Assembly (NCBI GenBank): GCA_946887045.1
Contig: CAMPKC010000016.1
Span: 14,363-78,362 of the forward strand
Origin: an uncultured Sphingobacteriaceae bacterium
GTDB taxonomy: Bacteria; Bacteroidota; Bacteroidia; Sphingobacteriales; Sphingobacteriaceae
Length of the DNA stretch: 64,000 nt
Reading direction: 5' to 3'
The first letter of the stretch is position 1. Each line of letters starts with the position of its first letter. The position numbers and the translations under genes are program-made. Of the stretch, positions 9,196 through 18,139 are shown one piece after another. The notes under the pieces are model-generated. The model did not search any database and was not told the DNA's origin. It saw only the letters and a list, made by a program, of their open reading frames with translations.

Positions 9196-9972
9196 ATGAA
9201 TAAGGTAGTATCAATTAAGAAATTATGGCCGGCATTAATAGCAATTGTTTTATTGATTGTTGCTTTTCGTCAGCAGGATAAACCAACCGTTTATATCATA
9301 GGCGATTCAACAGTTCGCAATTTCAATAACTCAGAACGTGGCTGGGGAACTTATCTAGGTAATTTTCTGGACACAACCCGTATTGCTATTAACAATCAGG
9401 CGATGGCTGGTCGCAGTACCCGGACATTTATAAAAGAAGGCCGCTGGGAAAAAGTCCTTTCAACTTTAAAGCCCGGTGATTTTGTATTAATGCAGTTCGG
9501 GCATAACGAAGGAAGTACTCCCGACACCACCAAAGCCGGATACCGTGGGGTATTAAGAGGTTTAGGAGATGAAACAAAAGAATTGACGTGGCGTGATGGT
9601 AAAAAGGAAGTTGTACTTACCTATGGTGCATACTTGCGGAAGTTTATAAATGAGGCGAAAGCTAAAGGTGCAACACCTGTTGTTCTGTCAATGATTCCCA
9701 GAAACCAGTGGGACGATGGAAAAGTTAAGCGTGCAAATAAGGATTTCGGGAAGTGGGCAAAAGAAGCAGCTGAGCGTGAAGGGGTAGCCTTTATAGACTT
9801 AAATCAGATATCTGCCGATAAATATGATAAGATGGGTCCGGAAAAAGTGAAGGAATTCTTCCCCCGAGATCATACCCACACCAACGAAGCAGGTGCTATT
9901 GAGAATGCCGCTTCAGTAGCAGAAGGGATTAAATCTCAGAACCAACTAACGTTGGCTCAGTTTCTTCGTTAA
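9196..9972 (+). CDS. CE12 rhamnogalacturonan acetylesterase (SGNH hydrolase), first copy
   Basis: 258 aa. The N-terminus (about 8-25) is one hydrophobic segment without a lipobox, so a signal anchor or signal peptide. SGNH blocks are in order: GDST with nucleophile Ser38, AGRS with Gly72, GHNE at 102-105, and DHTH at 225-228 (Asp225, His228). CE12 enzymes remove O-acetyl groups from galacturonic acid in rhamnogalacturonan, opening the backbone to PL11. Block III is usually GHND; here Glu replaces Asp while the oxyanion-hole Asn is kept. A second CE12 follows 154 nt later, probably a diverged duplicate. Confidence 0.9.
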   Translation: MNKVVSIKKLWPALIAIVLLIVAFRQQDKPTVYIIGDSTVRNFNNSERGWGTYLGNFLDTTRIAINNQAMAGRSTRTFIKEGRWEKVLSTLKPGDFVLMQFGHNEGSTPDTTKAGYRGVLRGLGDETKELTWRDGKKEVVLTYGAYLRKFINEAKAKGATPVVLSMIPRNQWDDGKVKRANKDFGKWAKEAAEREGVAFIDLNQISADKYDKMGPEKVKEFFPRDHTHTNEAGAIENAASVAEGIKSQNQLTLAQFLR

Positions 9973-10089
9973 GTTTTTAAATTCGTGTTAATGGGTCTGA
10001 GTTGTTTAATCATGACGGACTCTCTTTAATTTTTAATACATATGAAACTTACATGCTTTAACAACACAAACCGGTTGAAAATTTCAGGC

Positions 10090-10120
10090 TCTCGTATCTC
10101 AAGTCTCACATCTCAAATCT
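10090..10120 (+). repeat. 31-nt word-repeat element directly before the second CE12 start, copy 1
   Basis: Built from repeated TCTCA/ATCT words, ending in ATCTCAAATCT, 6 nt before the ATG. A related element at 17716-17746 matches at 25 of 31 positions and lies 8 nt before rhaM. The placement where a ribosome contacts the mRNA is notable. Confidence 0.6.
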
Positions 10121-10126
10121 TTTCTG

Positions 10127-10927
10127 ATGAACAAAACCTATAAACTTATTCTACTGGCAATCGTCGCAGTTGTTTCTTCTTGTCTGGTTATGAAGCCGCA
10201 GCAAAAGCCTAAACTTTTTTTAATTGGCGATTCGACTGTCAGACACGGAAGTAAAGGTATGGGAGATGGTGGCCGATGGGGATGGGGCGACATCATTGCG
10301 GCTTACTTTGATACTACAAAAATCTCTGTCAAAAATGAAGCACTCGGTGGAACCAGTAGCCGTAGTTTCATGCATAGAGGCAGATGGGCAGCTGTATTAC
10401 CTCAGATTAAAAAGGGTGATTACGTTATTATGCAGTTTGGTCATAATGACAGCAGTCCGCTGGACGATTCTGCCCGCGCCCGTGGAACAATAAAGGGGAA
10501 TGGAGATGAAAGTAAAGAAATATACAATCCCATTACTAAACAAAAAGAGGTTGTTTATACTTACGGATGGTATATCAGGAAGTTTATTTCAGATATTAAA
10601 GCGAAAGGGGCTACTCCGATTGTAGCCTCGCTAATTCCAAGAAATAGCTGGACCGACGGCAAGGTTCACCGGTCGGTTGATAGTTATGGCCAATGGGCTC
10701 AGCAGGCCGCGCAGCAGGGCGGAGCATATTTTATTGATCTTAACAGGATAACGGCAGATCGTTATGATAAAGAAGGTGAGGCAAAGGTGAGGTCGACTTA
10801 CTTCAATACTACCGATGCTACACATACCATTGAAGCGGGGGCCAGGGTAAATGCTGAATCGGTAGTACAGGGTTTGAAGGAATTGAAGAATAATCCCTTA
10901 AAGAAATATTTAAAATCACAACAGTAA
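10127..10927 (+). CDS. CE12 rhamnogalacturonan acetylesterase, lipoprotein, second copy
   Basis: 266 aa with a lipobox VSSC giving Cys19 as the lipidated residue, so the enzyme is probably membrane anchored. SGNH blocks: GDST 34-37 (Ser36), LGGTSSR with the block II Gly, the canonical GHND 105-108, and DATH 230-233. Same fold and likely same deacetylation reaction as the copy upstream, but with different cell location and a canonical block III; the two may act at different stages (cell surface versus periplasm). The gene ends 11 nt before GH105, so they are probably co-transcribed. Confidence 0.9.
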   Translation: MNKTYKLILLAIVAVVSSCLVMKPQQKPKLFLIGDSTVRHGSKGMGDGGRWGWGDIIAAYFDTTKISVKNEALGGTSSRSFMHRGRWAAVLPQIKKGDYVIMQFGHNDSSPLDDSARARGTIKGNGDESKEIYNPITKQKEVVYTYGWYIRKFISDIKAKGATPIVASLIPRNSWTDGKVHRSVDSYGQWAQQAAQQGGAYFIDLNRITADRYDKEGEAKVRSTYFNTTDATHTIEAGARVNAESVVQGLKELKNNPLKKYLKSQQ

Positions 10928-10938
10928 ATAATACACGT

Positions 10939-12099
10939 ATGATACATTTTCGTTCACTCATAAAGGTAATAGCTATAATTCTTATTTCCTTGATTTTTAC
11001 TGAAGCGAATGCACAGAAACTTCCCGGGAAGAAAAAAGTGTTGAGGCAAATGAGATTAACCAATCAATACTTTATGAATAAGTGGCCCGATCCGGGGAAG
11101 TCTATTGTTACCAATAGAGAGCGGCCTAGCAATATCTGGACACGGGGTGTATATTATGAGGGATTAATGGAGCTTTATCGCATAGAGCCGAAGGAAAAGA
11201 AACAAAAAGTATATTACGATTACGCAGTAGACTGGGGTCAAAAACATAACTGGGGCTTAAGAAGCGGAACCGCCAGAGACCGTCAGAATGCTGATGATCA
11301 AACCTGCGGACAAACGTATATCGATCTGTATCTTATTGATAAGAAGGAAGAAAGAATACGGGATATTAAAACCGCTGTTGACGGTATGCTGGCTAGCGAA
11401 AAAGTTGACGATTGGTGGTGGATTGACGCATTGCAAATGGCAATGCCTGTGTTTACAAGATTAGGTGTGTTATATAATGATACTAAGTATTTCGATAAAA
11501 TGTACGAACTGTATAACTACACAAAAACAAAGCATGGAGATAAGGGATTGTGGAATCCTGAAGACAAACTTTGGTGGAGAGATAAAGATTTCGATCCTCC
11601 CTATACTGAGCCGAACGGACAAGACTGCTATTGGTCAAGAGGAAATGGATGGGTAGTCGCTGCTTTAGTACGTACTTTGGATATGCTCCCAAAATCCGAT
11701 ACTCATTATAATGAGTATATGCAGGATTATAAAGATATGATGGCGGCCCTGCTTCCGATTCAAAGGGCTGATGGCTTTTGGAATGTAAGTTTGCACGACC
11801 CCAATAATTTTGGAGGAAAAGAAACTACCGGAACGTCTTTATTTGTGTATGGAATGGCTTGGGGCGTTAACAACGGGATTTTAAGCAAGGAGATTTATAC
11901 ACCTCCTCTAGTTAAAGCATGGAACGCCATGGCTAAAGAATCAGTACATAAAAATGGCTTCCTGGGCTATGTACAGGGCACCGGTAAAGAACCCAAAGAC
12001 GGTCAGCCGGTAAGTTATACAAGTAAACCAGATTTTGAAGATTATGGACTTGGTTGTTATTTGATGGCAGGAAGCGAAGTTTATAAAATGAAGGAATAA
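10939..12099 (+). CDS. GH105 unsaturated rhamnogalacturonyl hydrolase, secreted
   Basis: 386 aa with signal peptide ending ANAQ (about residue 26). GH105 (YteR/RhiN type) hydrates and removes the unsaturated galacturonosyl residue left by rhamnogalacturonan lyases. Typical segments: RPSNIWTRGVYYEGLM, NADDQTCGQTYIDLY, DDWWWIDALQMAMPV (catalytic Asp region), YWSRGNGWVV and TGTSLFVYGMAWG. The (alpha/alpha)6 fold and length fit the family. Only 11 nt separates it from the CE12 gene; a large hairpin lies downstream. Confidence 0.92.
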   Translation: MIHFRSLIKVIAIILISLIFTEANAQKLPGKKKVLRQMRLTNQYFMNKWPDPGKSIVTNRERPSNIWTRGVYYEGLMELYRIEPKEKKQKVYYDYAVDWGQKHNWGLRSGTARDRQNADDQTCGQTYIDLYLIDKKEERIRDIKTAVDGMLASEKVDDWWWIDALQMAMPVFTRLGVLYNDTKYFDKMYELYNYTKTKHGDKGLWNPEDKLWWRDKDFDPPYTEPNGQDCYWSRGNGWVVAALVRTLDMLPKSDTHYNEYMQDYKDMMAALLPIQRADGFWNVSLHDPNNFGGKETTGTSLFVYGMAWGVNNGILSKEIYTPPLVKAWNAMAKESVHKNGFLGYVQGTGKEPKDGQPVSYTSKPDFEDYGLGCYLMAGSEVYKMKE

Positions 12100-12121
12100 C
12101 CGAAGAAGGGACATAGCGATT

Positions 12122-12162
12122 TTGCATTGTTTTGCTGAACATGTTTTAGCCAAACAATGCAA
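12122..12162. repeat. Large hairpin between GH105 and GH31
   Basis: 11-bp perfect outer arms TTGCATTGTTT (12122-12132) and AAACAATGCAA (12152-12162). The 19-nt loop itself holds an imperfect GCTGAAC / GTTTTAGC stem. No T-run follows. It may stabilise or process the polycistronic mRNA. Confidence 0.5.
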
Positions 12163-12248
12163 TTTAAAGCGTTCTTGCGATTGTAGGTCTTTGGTGGAGT
12201 GTTCTAAAATGCTATTCAGGCACTTATCCCTTTTTAATAATATCCAAT

Positions 12249-14708
12249 ATGTTACCTAACCAAAAATATTCCTGTCTTCTCTTCTGCTTTATTTTATTCT
12301 GTTTTTCTGCGTCTGCTCAACCTGCGGGCAGTTATAGTTCAGGCTTTAAAAAACAGGGAAATGAATTCTTTTTTTCGAACTCAAATTCCGATGTCAAAAT
12401 AGAATTTTGTACCCCCGGCATGTTTCGGGTGCGAACATCATGGAGCAGAACTTTCGAAGAGAACGAACCTTGGATGGTTTCCAACTATGTATGGCCTCCG
12501 CAGGACATAATTTCTTCACAAAATAATGATCATTACCTTCTTCAATCGTCCAAGCTTGATGTGCGGGTATATAAATCGCCCTTCCGGATAGATGTTTATG
12601 ACAAGCAGGGCAAGCTCCTATCTTCCGAAAACAATGCAGGTGCATTTAAGGAAGGCTTAGCAGTTGGCGTAAACAAAAAATTATTAGCAGAGGAGCATTT
12701 TTTTGGGTTTGGCGAACGGATGGACTTCATCGATCAAAAAAGCAAAAAACTTAAGCTCAACGTAGGGCGTGGCCGCGGCTTACCGCATGAGGTAGGTGCG
12801 TACAATATTCTGGAAGCGAACTATTCGCCTGTGCCGTTTTTTATGAGCACACAGGGTTACGGTATTTTCCTTCATAACTCCTTTGCTACCGAATGGGATA
12901 TGGGTGCGAGCCAGGACGATCAGTACAGTTTCAAAGCAGCCGACGGTGAACTTGATTATTATTTTATATATGGTCCCACTTTCCCCTCAATACTCGCCGA
13001 TTATACTGCATTGACGGGTAAGGCGCCTTTAATTCCGAAATTTGCTTTTGGCTTACATGCCGGAACTTACAGCGGCGGAACCTGGGGCCACGAAGCTGAA
13101 ACGTCCGATAGTTATGTTATAGCCCTTGCGCGAAAGTTCAGGGCCTTGGGTATTCCGGTAGATTTACTTTGGCTTGACTCTACCTGGAGAATTTTTGGTA
13201 AAAATGGCGGTAAGGGTGCAACATCCTTCGAGTGGCGCGAAACCTTCAAAAATCCAAAAGGCATGTTTGATAGCCTTTATGCCATGAATTACAAAATGGT
13301 CGGGCTGCATTTGCGACCACGCTTTGATAATGGAAACACCATGAATCTTTTAGATCAGGCACGCCAGCAAGGATTCGTATATCCCGAGCCTGGCGGAAAA
13401 GGTGAGTTCGTGAATTTCTTCGATCAAAAATCGGTTGACTGGTGGTGGAATAATGGTGTCATGAAAGTTGCATCTCAGGGCGCAATGTTCTTAAAAACAG
13501 ATGAAGGAAGTGCATTCGGCGGCTTAGCTAACGAAAGCGATAAAACTGGTCCGACGGATAAAACAGCTCAGAAATTACATAACGTTTTTCCTATCGCTTA
13601 CGCGAAGGCTCCTTTCGAAAAATTTCAAACCCTGAATAACATGCGCGGATTAAATCAGACCCGCGAGGGTTATGCCGGTATACAGCGTTACCCCTTCATT
13701 TTTGCCGGCGATTGGCCAAGTGAATGGCAATATTTTGCTCCGGTCATAAAAGCCGGAATTAATATTGGCGTTTCAGGAATAGGTTATTGGTCGCATTGTA
13801 TGGGTGGTTTCGAGCATGTAGCCGATCCCGAATTGTACATACGCTGGGTGCAATTTGGAATGTTTAGTCCCATTGCCCTGGTGTTTGGTATGGAACATCC
13901 AAATTATAAAGAGCCATGGAATTATGGCGAGGCAGCACTTGCTAATTTTAAGAAATACGATCTGTTACGATATCGCTTAATTCCATATATGTATAGCAAC
14001 GCATTTAATATGTACCAAAGCGGTATGCCTTTAATGCGTGCTTTAGTTCTCGAGTATCAGAACGATAAAAATGTGTATGATATAGGTGATCAGTATCTTT
14101 TTGGGAATAATCTGATGGTTGCTCCCGTTACTACGAAAGGTGCAAAAACCAAAACCGTTTATCTTCCGGAAGGAGATTGGTACGACTATTGGACCGGAAA
14201 AAAATATTCAGGGAAGCAGTACATCCATGTAGTGACTCCTTTAGATACGATACCTCTTTTCGCGAAAGCTGGAGCGATTATACCGATGCAGCCCGAGATG
14301 AAGTATTTCGGAGAAAAGCCTGTTAATGAAATTACCCTCGATATTTTCCCCGGCAAAAGTTCTTCTTTTGAGTTGTATGAAGATGACGGATTAAGTCTGC
14401 AATATCAAACCGGGAAGTTCGCACTCAGTCGGATAACTACCACTGTGAATCCAAAGAATTTAAAAGTGCACATCAGTAAAACTACCGGACATTACGAGCC
14501 TGAGCAGCGCACCTATCTTGCGAAAATTCGCTTAGAAGATGGAATGAAACCATCTGCTATAACAGAAAATGGAAAACAAGTTGTATCCATTTCAAAATCG
14601 GTTTTATCCGGAAAGAGTGGTTATTTCTTTGATGACAAAGAGAATGTTGTTTACATGAAAACTTCCCGCGATAATAAATCGAACATAGAACTCATTATAA
14701 ATTATTAA
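12249..14708 (+). CDS. GH31 family alpha-glycosidase, secreted
   Basis: 819 aa with signal peptide ending at SASAQ (about residue 24). A GH31 beta-sandwich N-terminus is followed by a TIM barrel: FGLHAGTYSGG, IPVDLLWLDSTW, the nucleophile region FLKTDEGSAFGG (Asp about 417), the acid/base region FAGDWPSEWQ (Asp about 486), GYWSHCMGGF, then the C-terminal beta domains with GAIIPMQPE. GH31 includes alpha-glucosidases, alpha-xylosidases and alpha-galactosidases; the substrate here is not readable. Stop TAA is followed after one base by the ATG of the GH2 gene, so the two are translationally linked. Confidence 0.9.
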   Translation: MLPNQKYSCLLFCFILFCFSASAQPAGSYSSGFKKQGNEFFFSNSNSDVKIEFCTPGMFRVRTSWSRTFEENEPWMVSNYVWPPQDIISSQNNDHYLLQSSKLDVRVYKSPFRIDVYDKQGKLLSSENNAGAFKEGLAVGVNKKLLAEEHFFGFGERMDFIDQKSKKLKLNVGRGRGLPHEVGAYNILEANYSPVPFFMSTQGYGIFLHNSFATEWDMGASQDDQYSFKAADGELDYYFIYGPTFPSILADYTALTGKAPLIPKFAFGLHAGTYSGGTWGHEAETSDSYVIALARKFRALGIPVDLLWLDSTWRIFGKNGGKGATSFEWRETFKNPKGMFDSLYAMNYKMVGLHLRPRFDNGNTMNLLDQARQQGFVYPEPGGKGEFVNFFDQKSVDWWWNNGVMKVASQGAMFLKTDEGSAFGGLANESDKTGPTDKTAQKLHNVFPIAYAKAPFEKFQTLNNMRGLNQTREGYAGIQRYPFIFAGDWPSEWQYFAPVIKAGINIGVSGIGYWSHCMGGFEHVADPELYIRWVQFGMFSPIALVFGMEHPNYKEPWNYGEAALANFKKYDLLRYRLIPYMYSNAFNMYQSGMPLMRALVLEYQNDKNVYDIGDQYLFGNNLMVAPVTTKGAKTKTVYLPEGDWYDYWTGKKYSGKQYIHVVTPLDTIPLFAKAGAIIPMQPEMKYFGEKPVNEITLDIFPGKSSSFELYEDDGLSLQYQTGKFALSRITTTVNPKNLKVHISKTTGHYEPEQRTYLAKIRLEDGMKPSAITENGKQVVSISKSVLSGKSGYFFDDKENVVYMKTSRDNKSNIELIINY

Positions 14709-14709
14709 T

Positions 14710-17667
14710 ATGAAAAGATTTGCGTCATTATTCCTCCTGTCGGGCTTTGTACTTCTTACCGGCGGCGTAAATGCCCAGCGTATCAAGTATAATTTTAATC
14801 CTGATTGGAAGTTGTATATAGGCGATCAAAAAGGTGCCGAAGCCCCCGGATTTAACGATGCCGGATGGCAGGCTGTAACCTTGCCACATGCCTGGAATGA
14901 GGATGACGCATTCAAAAAGAATATTGCAGAACATTCAACCGGAATAGTCTGGTACCGGAAACATTTTAAAGTTCCGACCTCAGATAAAGGGAAAAAGATC
15001 TTTCTGGAATTTGAAGGCGTACGCCAGGCAGGCGAATTTTATTTAAATGGAAAGTTTATCGGTCTGCATGAAAATGGCGCCATGGCTTTCGGCTTCGATG
15101 TTACTGATCTGATCAAGCCCGGAGCCGAAAATGTTATAGCTGTGCGGATTGATAACGCCTGGGATTACCAGGAAAAAGCTACCAAAATTAAATTTCAGTG
15201 GTCTGATAGAAATTTCAATGCCAATTATGGTGGTTTGCCCAAAAACGTATGGTTACACGTTTCGGATAAGTTGTATCAAACGCTTTCACTGTTCTCGTTT
15301 CTGAAAACTACAGGCGTTTATATCTATGCCAGGGATTTCGATATTTCAAAAAAGACAGCGACAGTAAATGCCGAATCCGAAGTAAAAAACGAGTACTCAG
15401 CTTCTAAAACCTTTCAATACGAAGTTGAAGTAAAAGATATGGACGGAAAGTCGGTGAAAGCTTTCGCTGGTCCCAAAGTAACCCTAAGGCCAGGCGAAAC
15501 TAAAGTTGTCAGCGCAAGCGCATCCATAAATAATCTTAACTTCTGGAGTTGGGGTTACGGATACTTGTATACAGTAAGTACTCGCATTAAGATGAACGGG
15601 AAACTTGTTGACGAAGTAAATACTAAAACGGGATTTCGGAAAACCGAGTTTAAAAACGGAACTGTATATCTGAACGACAGGGTACTGATGCTCAAGGGTT
15701 ATGCCCAGCGCACAAGCAACGAATGGCCGGCACTGGGTATGTCTGTGCCACCATGGATGAGCGATTATAGCAATGGTTTGATGGTCGAAAGCAATGCAAA
15801 TCTGGTTCGCTGGATGCATATTACTCCCTGGAAACAGGATGTTGAATCCTGCGACAGAGTGGGATTAATACAGGCTATGCCTGCCGGCGATTCCGAAAAG
15901 GATGTTCAGGATGGTCGCTGGATACAACGTACGCAATTGATGCGCGACGCCATTATTTATAATCGCAACAATCCAAGTATTTTCTTCTACGAAAGCGGGA
16001 ATGAATCTATCAGCGAGGAGCACATGGTCGAAATGAAGGCTATTAAAGACAGATACGATCCAAACGGTGGACGTGCTATTGGTTCGCGCGAAATGCTTGA
16101 TAGTAAAATTGCTGAGTATGGTGGAGAAATGCTGTACACCAATAAAAGCGCCGACATCCCTCTGTGGGCTACAGAATACTCCAGAGATGAAGGATTACGT
16201 AAATACTGGGATGAATTTTCTCCGCCATACCATAAAGATGGTGACGGACCGATGTACCGCAACGCTCCTGCCAGAGAATATAATCGCAACCAGGATTCTC
16301 ATGCTATTGAAAATGTAGCGAGGTGGTATGAGTTTTGGAGAGAGCGTCCAGGTACCGGGAAGCGTGTAAATGCTGGTGGGGTAAATATTATTTTCTCGGA
16401 TTCAAATACGCACTTCCGTGGAGCGGAAAACTATCGACGGAGCGGCGAGGTGGATGCGTTGAGAATTCCTAAAGATGGTTTTTTTGCTCACAAAGTAATG
16501 TGGGATGGTTGGGTTGATGTTGACAAACACAGCACACACATAATCGGGCACTGGAACTATCAGCCTGATACCAAAAAAAATGTGTATGTAGTTTCAAGCG
16601 GTGAAAAAGCAGAGTTATTTGTTAACGGACAGTCAAAAGGATTTGGAGAAAGAAGCAATGGTTTTCTTTTCACTTTTAAAAATATTGAATGGCAACCAGG
16701 CACTGTTAAAGCGGCGTCTTATGATGCTCTAAATAAGAAATTATCAGAAGCAGAAATTACAACAGCGGGACAACCTGTAGGCTTACGCCTAACAACTATA
16801 CAGGCACCTCAGGGTTTAAAAGCTGATGGTGCAGATGTTCTTCTGGCTCAGATTGAGGTTGTGGATGCGAATGGAAATCGTTGTCCAACAGCTTTAAATA
16901 TGATTGATTTTAAGCTTGAGGGGAATGCCGAATGGCGTGGCGGACTTGCACAGGGACCTGATAATTATATTCTGTCTAAAACCCTTCCTGTCGAAGGTGG
17001 AGTTAACAGGGTTATCATTCGTTCCACTACAAATCCTGGACAGATAGTATTATCCGCAAGTTCTGAAGGCTTAAAGCCTGCGACAATTGCGTTCAAATCT
17101 ACTCCCGTAAAAGTTAATAATGGCTTATCCTTAAATATGCCCCATGATGGACTTGGTTCGTATTTAAAACGCGGCCCAACTCCTGCCGGCCCGTCATTTA
17201 CTCCATCACGCCAGGCACTTGAAATTGCATCCGCAACAGCGGGTTCTAATGCAGATCAGGTTGCGGCGAGTTATGATGATAATGAACTCTCCGACTGGGT
17301 TAATGATGGAAAGGTCTCTACAGCATGGGTTAAATATAATTTGGCTAAGGAAGCGGTTGTTAATGAGGTGACATTGAAATTAAACAATTTTAGAAGCCGT
17401 ACATATCCGATCAGGATTTTAGTTGATGGTATAGAGGTGTTCAATGGAGTTACACCCAGATCCCTGGGTTACTGCACGTTGGTTTGTAAACCAACAAGAG
17501 GAAAAACAGTTACCATTCAACTGGCAGATGAAGCTTCCGCAAAAGATGATTCGAAGATTGGCGTAGAAATGGGCGGGAAAAAACTTGATGACGGAGTTGC
17601 CCGAAATGATGCGAACGCAAAAGGAACTTTAAGTATCATTGAAGCTGAAATCTATTCAAAATTGTAG
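14710..17667 (+). CDS. GH2 family beta-glycosidase (beta-galactosidase-like), secreted
   Basis: 985 aa with signal peptide ending VNAQ (residue 23). Domains: GH2 sugar-binding jelly roll (25-190, VTLPHAWNEDDAF), immunoglobulin-like domain, TIM barrel with acid/base in YESGNES (Glu about 430) and nucleophile in WATEYSRDEG (Glu about 489), DUF4982-like domain (FVNGQSKGFG), a further Ig-like domain, and a C-terminal F5/8-like carbohydrate-binding region (about 840-985). GH2 enzymes in pectin loci usually remove beta-galactosyl side chains from rhamnogalacturonan-I; here the sugar is inferred from context. It starts one base after the GH31 stop. Confidence 0.88.
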   Translation: MKRFASLFLLSGFVLLTGGVNAQRIKYNFNPDWKLYIGDQKGAEAPGFNDAGWQAVTLPHAWNEDDAFKKNIAEHSTGIVWYRKHFKVPTSDKGKKIFLEFEGVRQAGEFYLNGKFIGLHENGAMAFGFDVTDLIKPGAENVIAVRIDNAWDYQEKATKIKFQWSDRNFNANYGGLPKNVWLHVSDKLYQTLSLFSFLKTTGVYIYARDFDISKKTATVNAESEVKNEYSASKTFQYEVEVKDMDGKSVKAFAGPKVTLRPGETKVVSASASINNLNFWSWGYGYLYTVSTRIKMNGKLVDEVNTKTGFRKTEFKNGTVYLNDRVLMLKGYAQRTSNEWPALGMSVPPWMSDYSNGLMVESNANLVRWMHITPWKQDVESCDRVGLIQAMPAGDSEKDVQDGRWIQRTQLMRDAIIYNRNNPSIFFYESGNESISEEHMVEMKAIKDRYDPNGGRAIGSREMLDSKIAEYGGEMLYTNKSADIPLWATEYSRDEGLRKYWDEFSPPYHKDGDGPMYRNAPAREYNRNQDSHAIENVARWYEFWRERPGTGKRVNAGGVNIIFSDSNTHFRGAENYRRSGEVDALRIPKDGFFAHKVMWDGWVDVDKHSTHIIGHWNYQPDTKKNVYVVSSGEKAELFVNGQSKGFGERSNGFLFTFKNIEWQPGTVKAASYDALNKKLSEAEITTAGQPVGLRLTTIQAPQGLKADGADVLLAQIEVVDANGNRCPTALNMIDFKLEGNAEWRGGLAQGPDNYILSKTLPVEGGVNRVIIRSTTNPGQIVLSASSEGLKPATIAFKSTPVKVNNGLSLNMPHDGLGSYLKRGPTPAGPSFTPSRQALEIASATAGSNADQVAASYDDNELSDWVNDGKVSTAWVKYNLAKEAVVNEVTLKLNNFRSRTYPIRILVDGIEVFNGVTPRSLGYCTLVCKPTRGKTVTIQLADEASAKDDSKIGVEMGGKKLDDGVARNDANAKGTLSIIEAEIYSKL

Positions 17668-17715
17668 TTTTAATCTGGCGCCCTACACTCCAAACCTAAA
17701 TAATTTGTAATATGT

Positions 17716-17746
17716 TCTCAAATCTAACATCTCATATCTCAAATCT
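17716..17746 (+). repeat. 31-nt word-repeat element directly before rhaM, copy 2
   Basis: Same composition and length as the element at 10090-10120, sharing the last 11 bases ATCTCAAATCT and 25 of 31 positions overall. It lies 8 nt before the rhaM ATG. Confidence 0.6.
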
Positions 17747-17754
17747 AAAACTAC

Positions 17755-18066
17755 ATGAAACTAGCCTTTAAAATGAAACTGAAGCCTGGCTTTAAAGAAG
17801 AATACAAAAAACGCCATGACGAAATCTGGCCGGAATTAAAAACGCTTCTTAATGAGAATGGAATAAGCGATTATACTATTTTTCTTGACGAAGAAACTAA
17901 TATACTTTTTGCTGTTCAACAGCAGGATGGGAACAAGTCATCGCAGGATTTAGGACAGACCGAAATCGTGCAGAAATGGTGGGCATATATGGCCGATATT
18001 ATGGAATCAAATCCTGATAATTCTCCTGTAAGCAAACCTCTTACAGAAGTGTTTCATATGGATTAG
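17755..18066 (+). CDS. rhaM: L-rhamnose mutarotase
   Basis: 103 aa, the usual size of the RhaM/YiiL family. It interconverts alpha and beta anomers of L-rhamnose so that isomerase or transport can proceed. Family residues are visible: Tyr17 and His21 in EYKKRHDEIWPEL (His21 matching the catalytic His), and the Trp pair W75-W76 in QKWWAYMADIM. There is no signal peptide, so it is cytoplasmic, unlike the secreted enzymes around it. It directly precedes the rhamnosidase, coupling rhamnose release to use. It is the only cytoplasmic rhamnose-catabolism gene in the window; rhaA, rhaB and rhaD are absent. Confidence 0.93.
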   Translation: MKLAFKMKLKPGFKEEYKKRHDEIWPELKTLLNENGISDYTIFLDEETNILFAVQQQDGNKSSQDLGQTEIVQKWWAYMADIMESNPDNSPVSKPLTEVFHMD

Positions 18067-18139
18067 TCTTGGCGCCTTCGACTTAAGGTAAGCGCCGTTA
18101 AACCTTATAGGTTTAGAAATAATAAAATATTCAAACACA

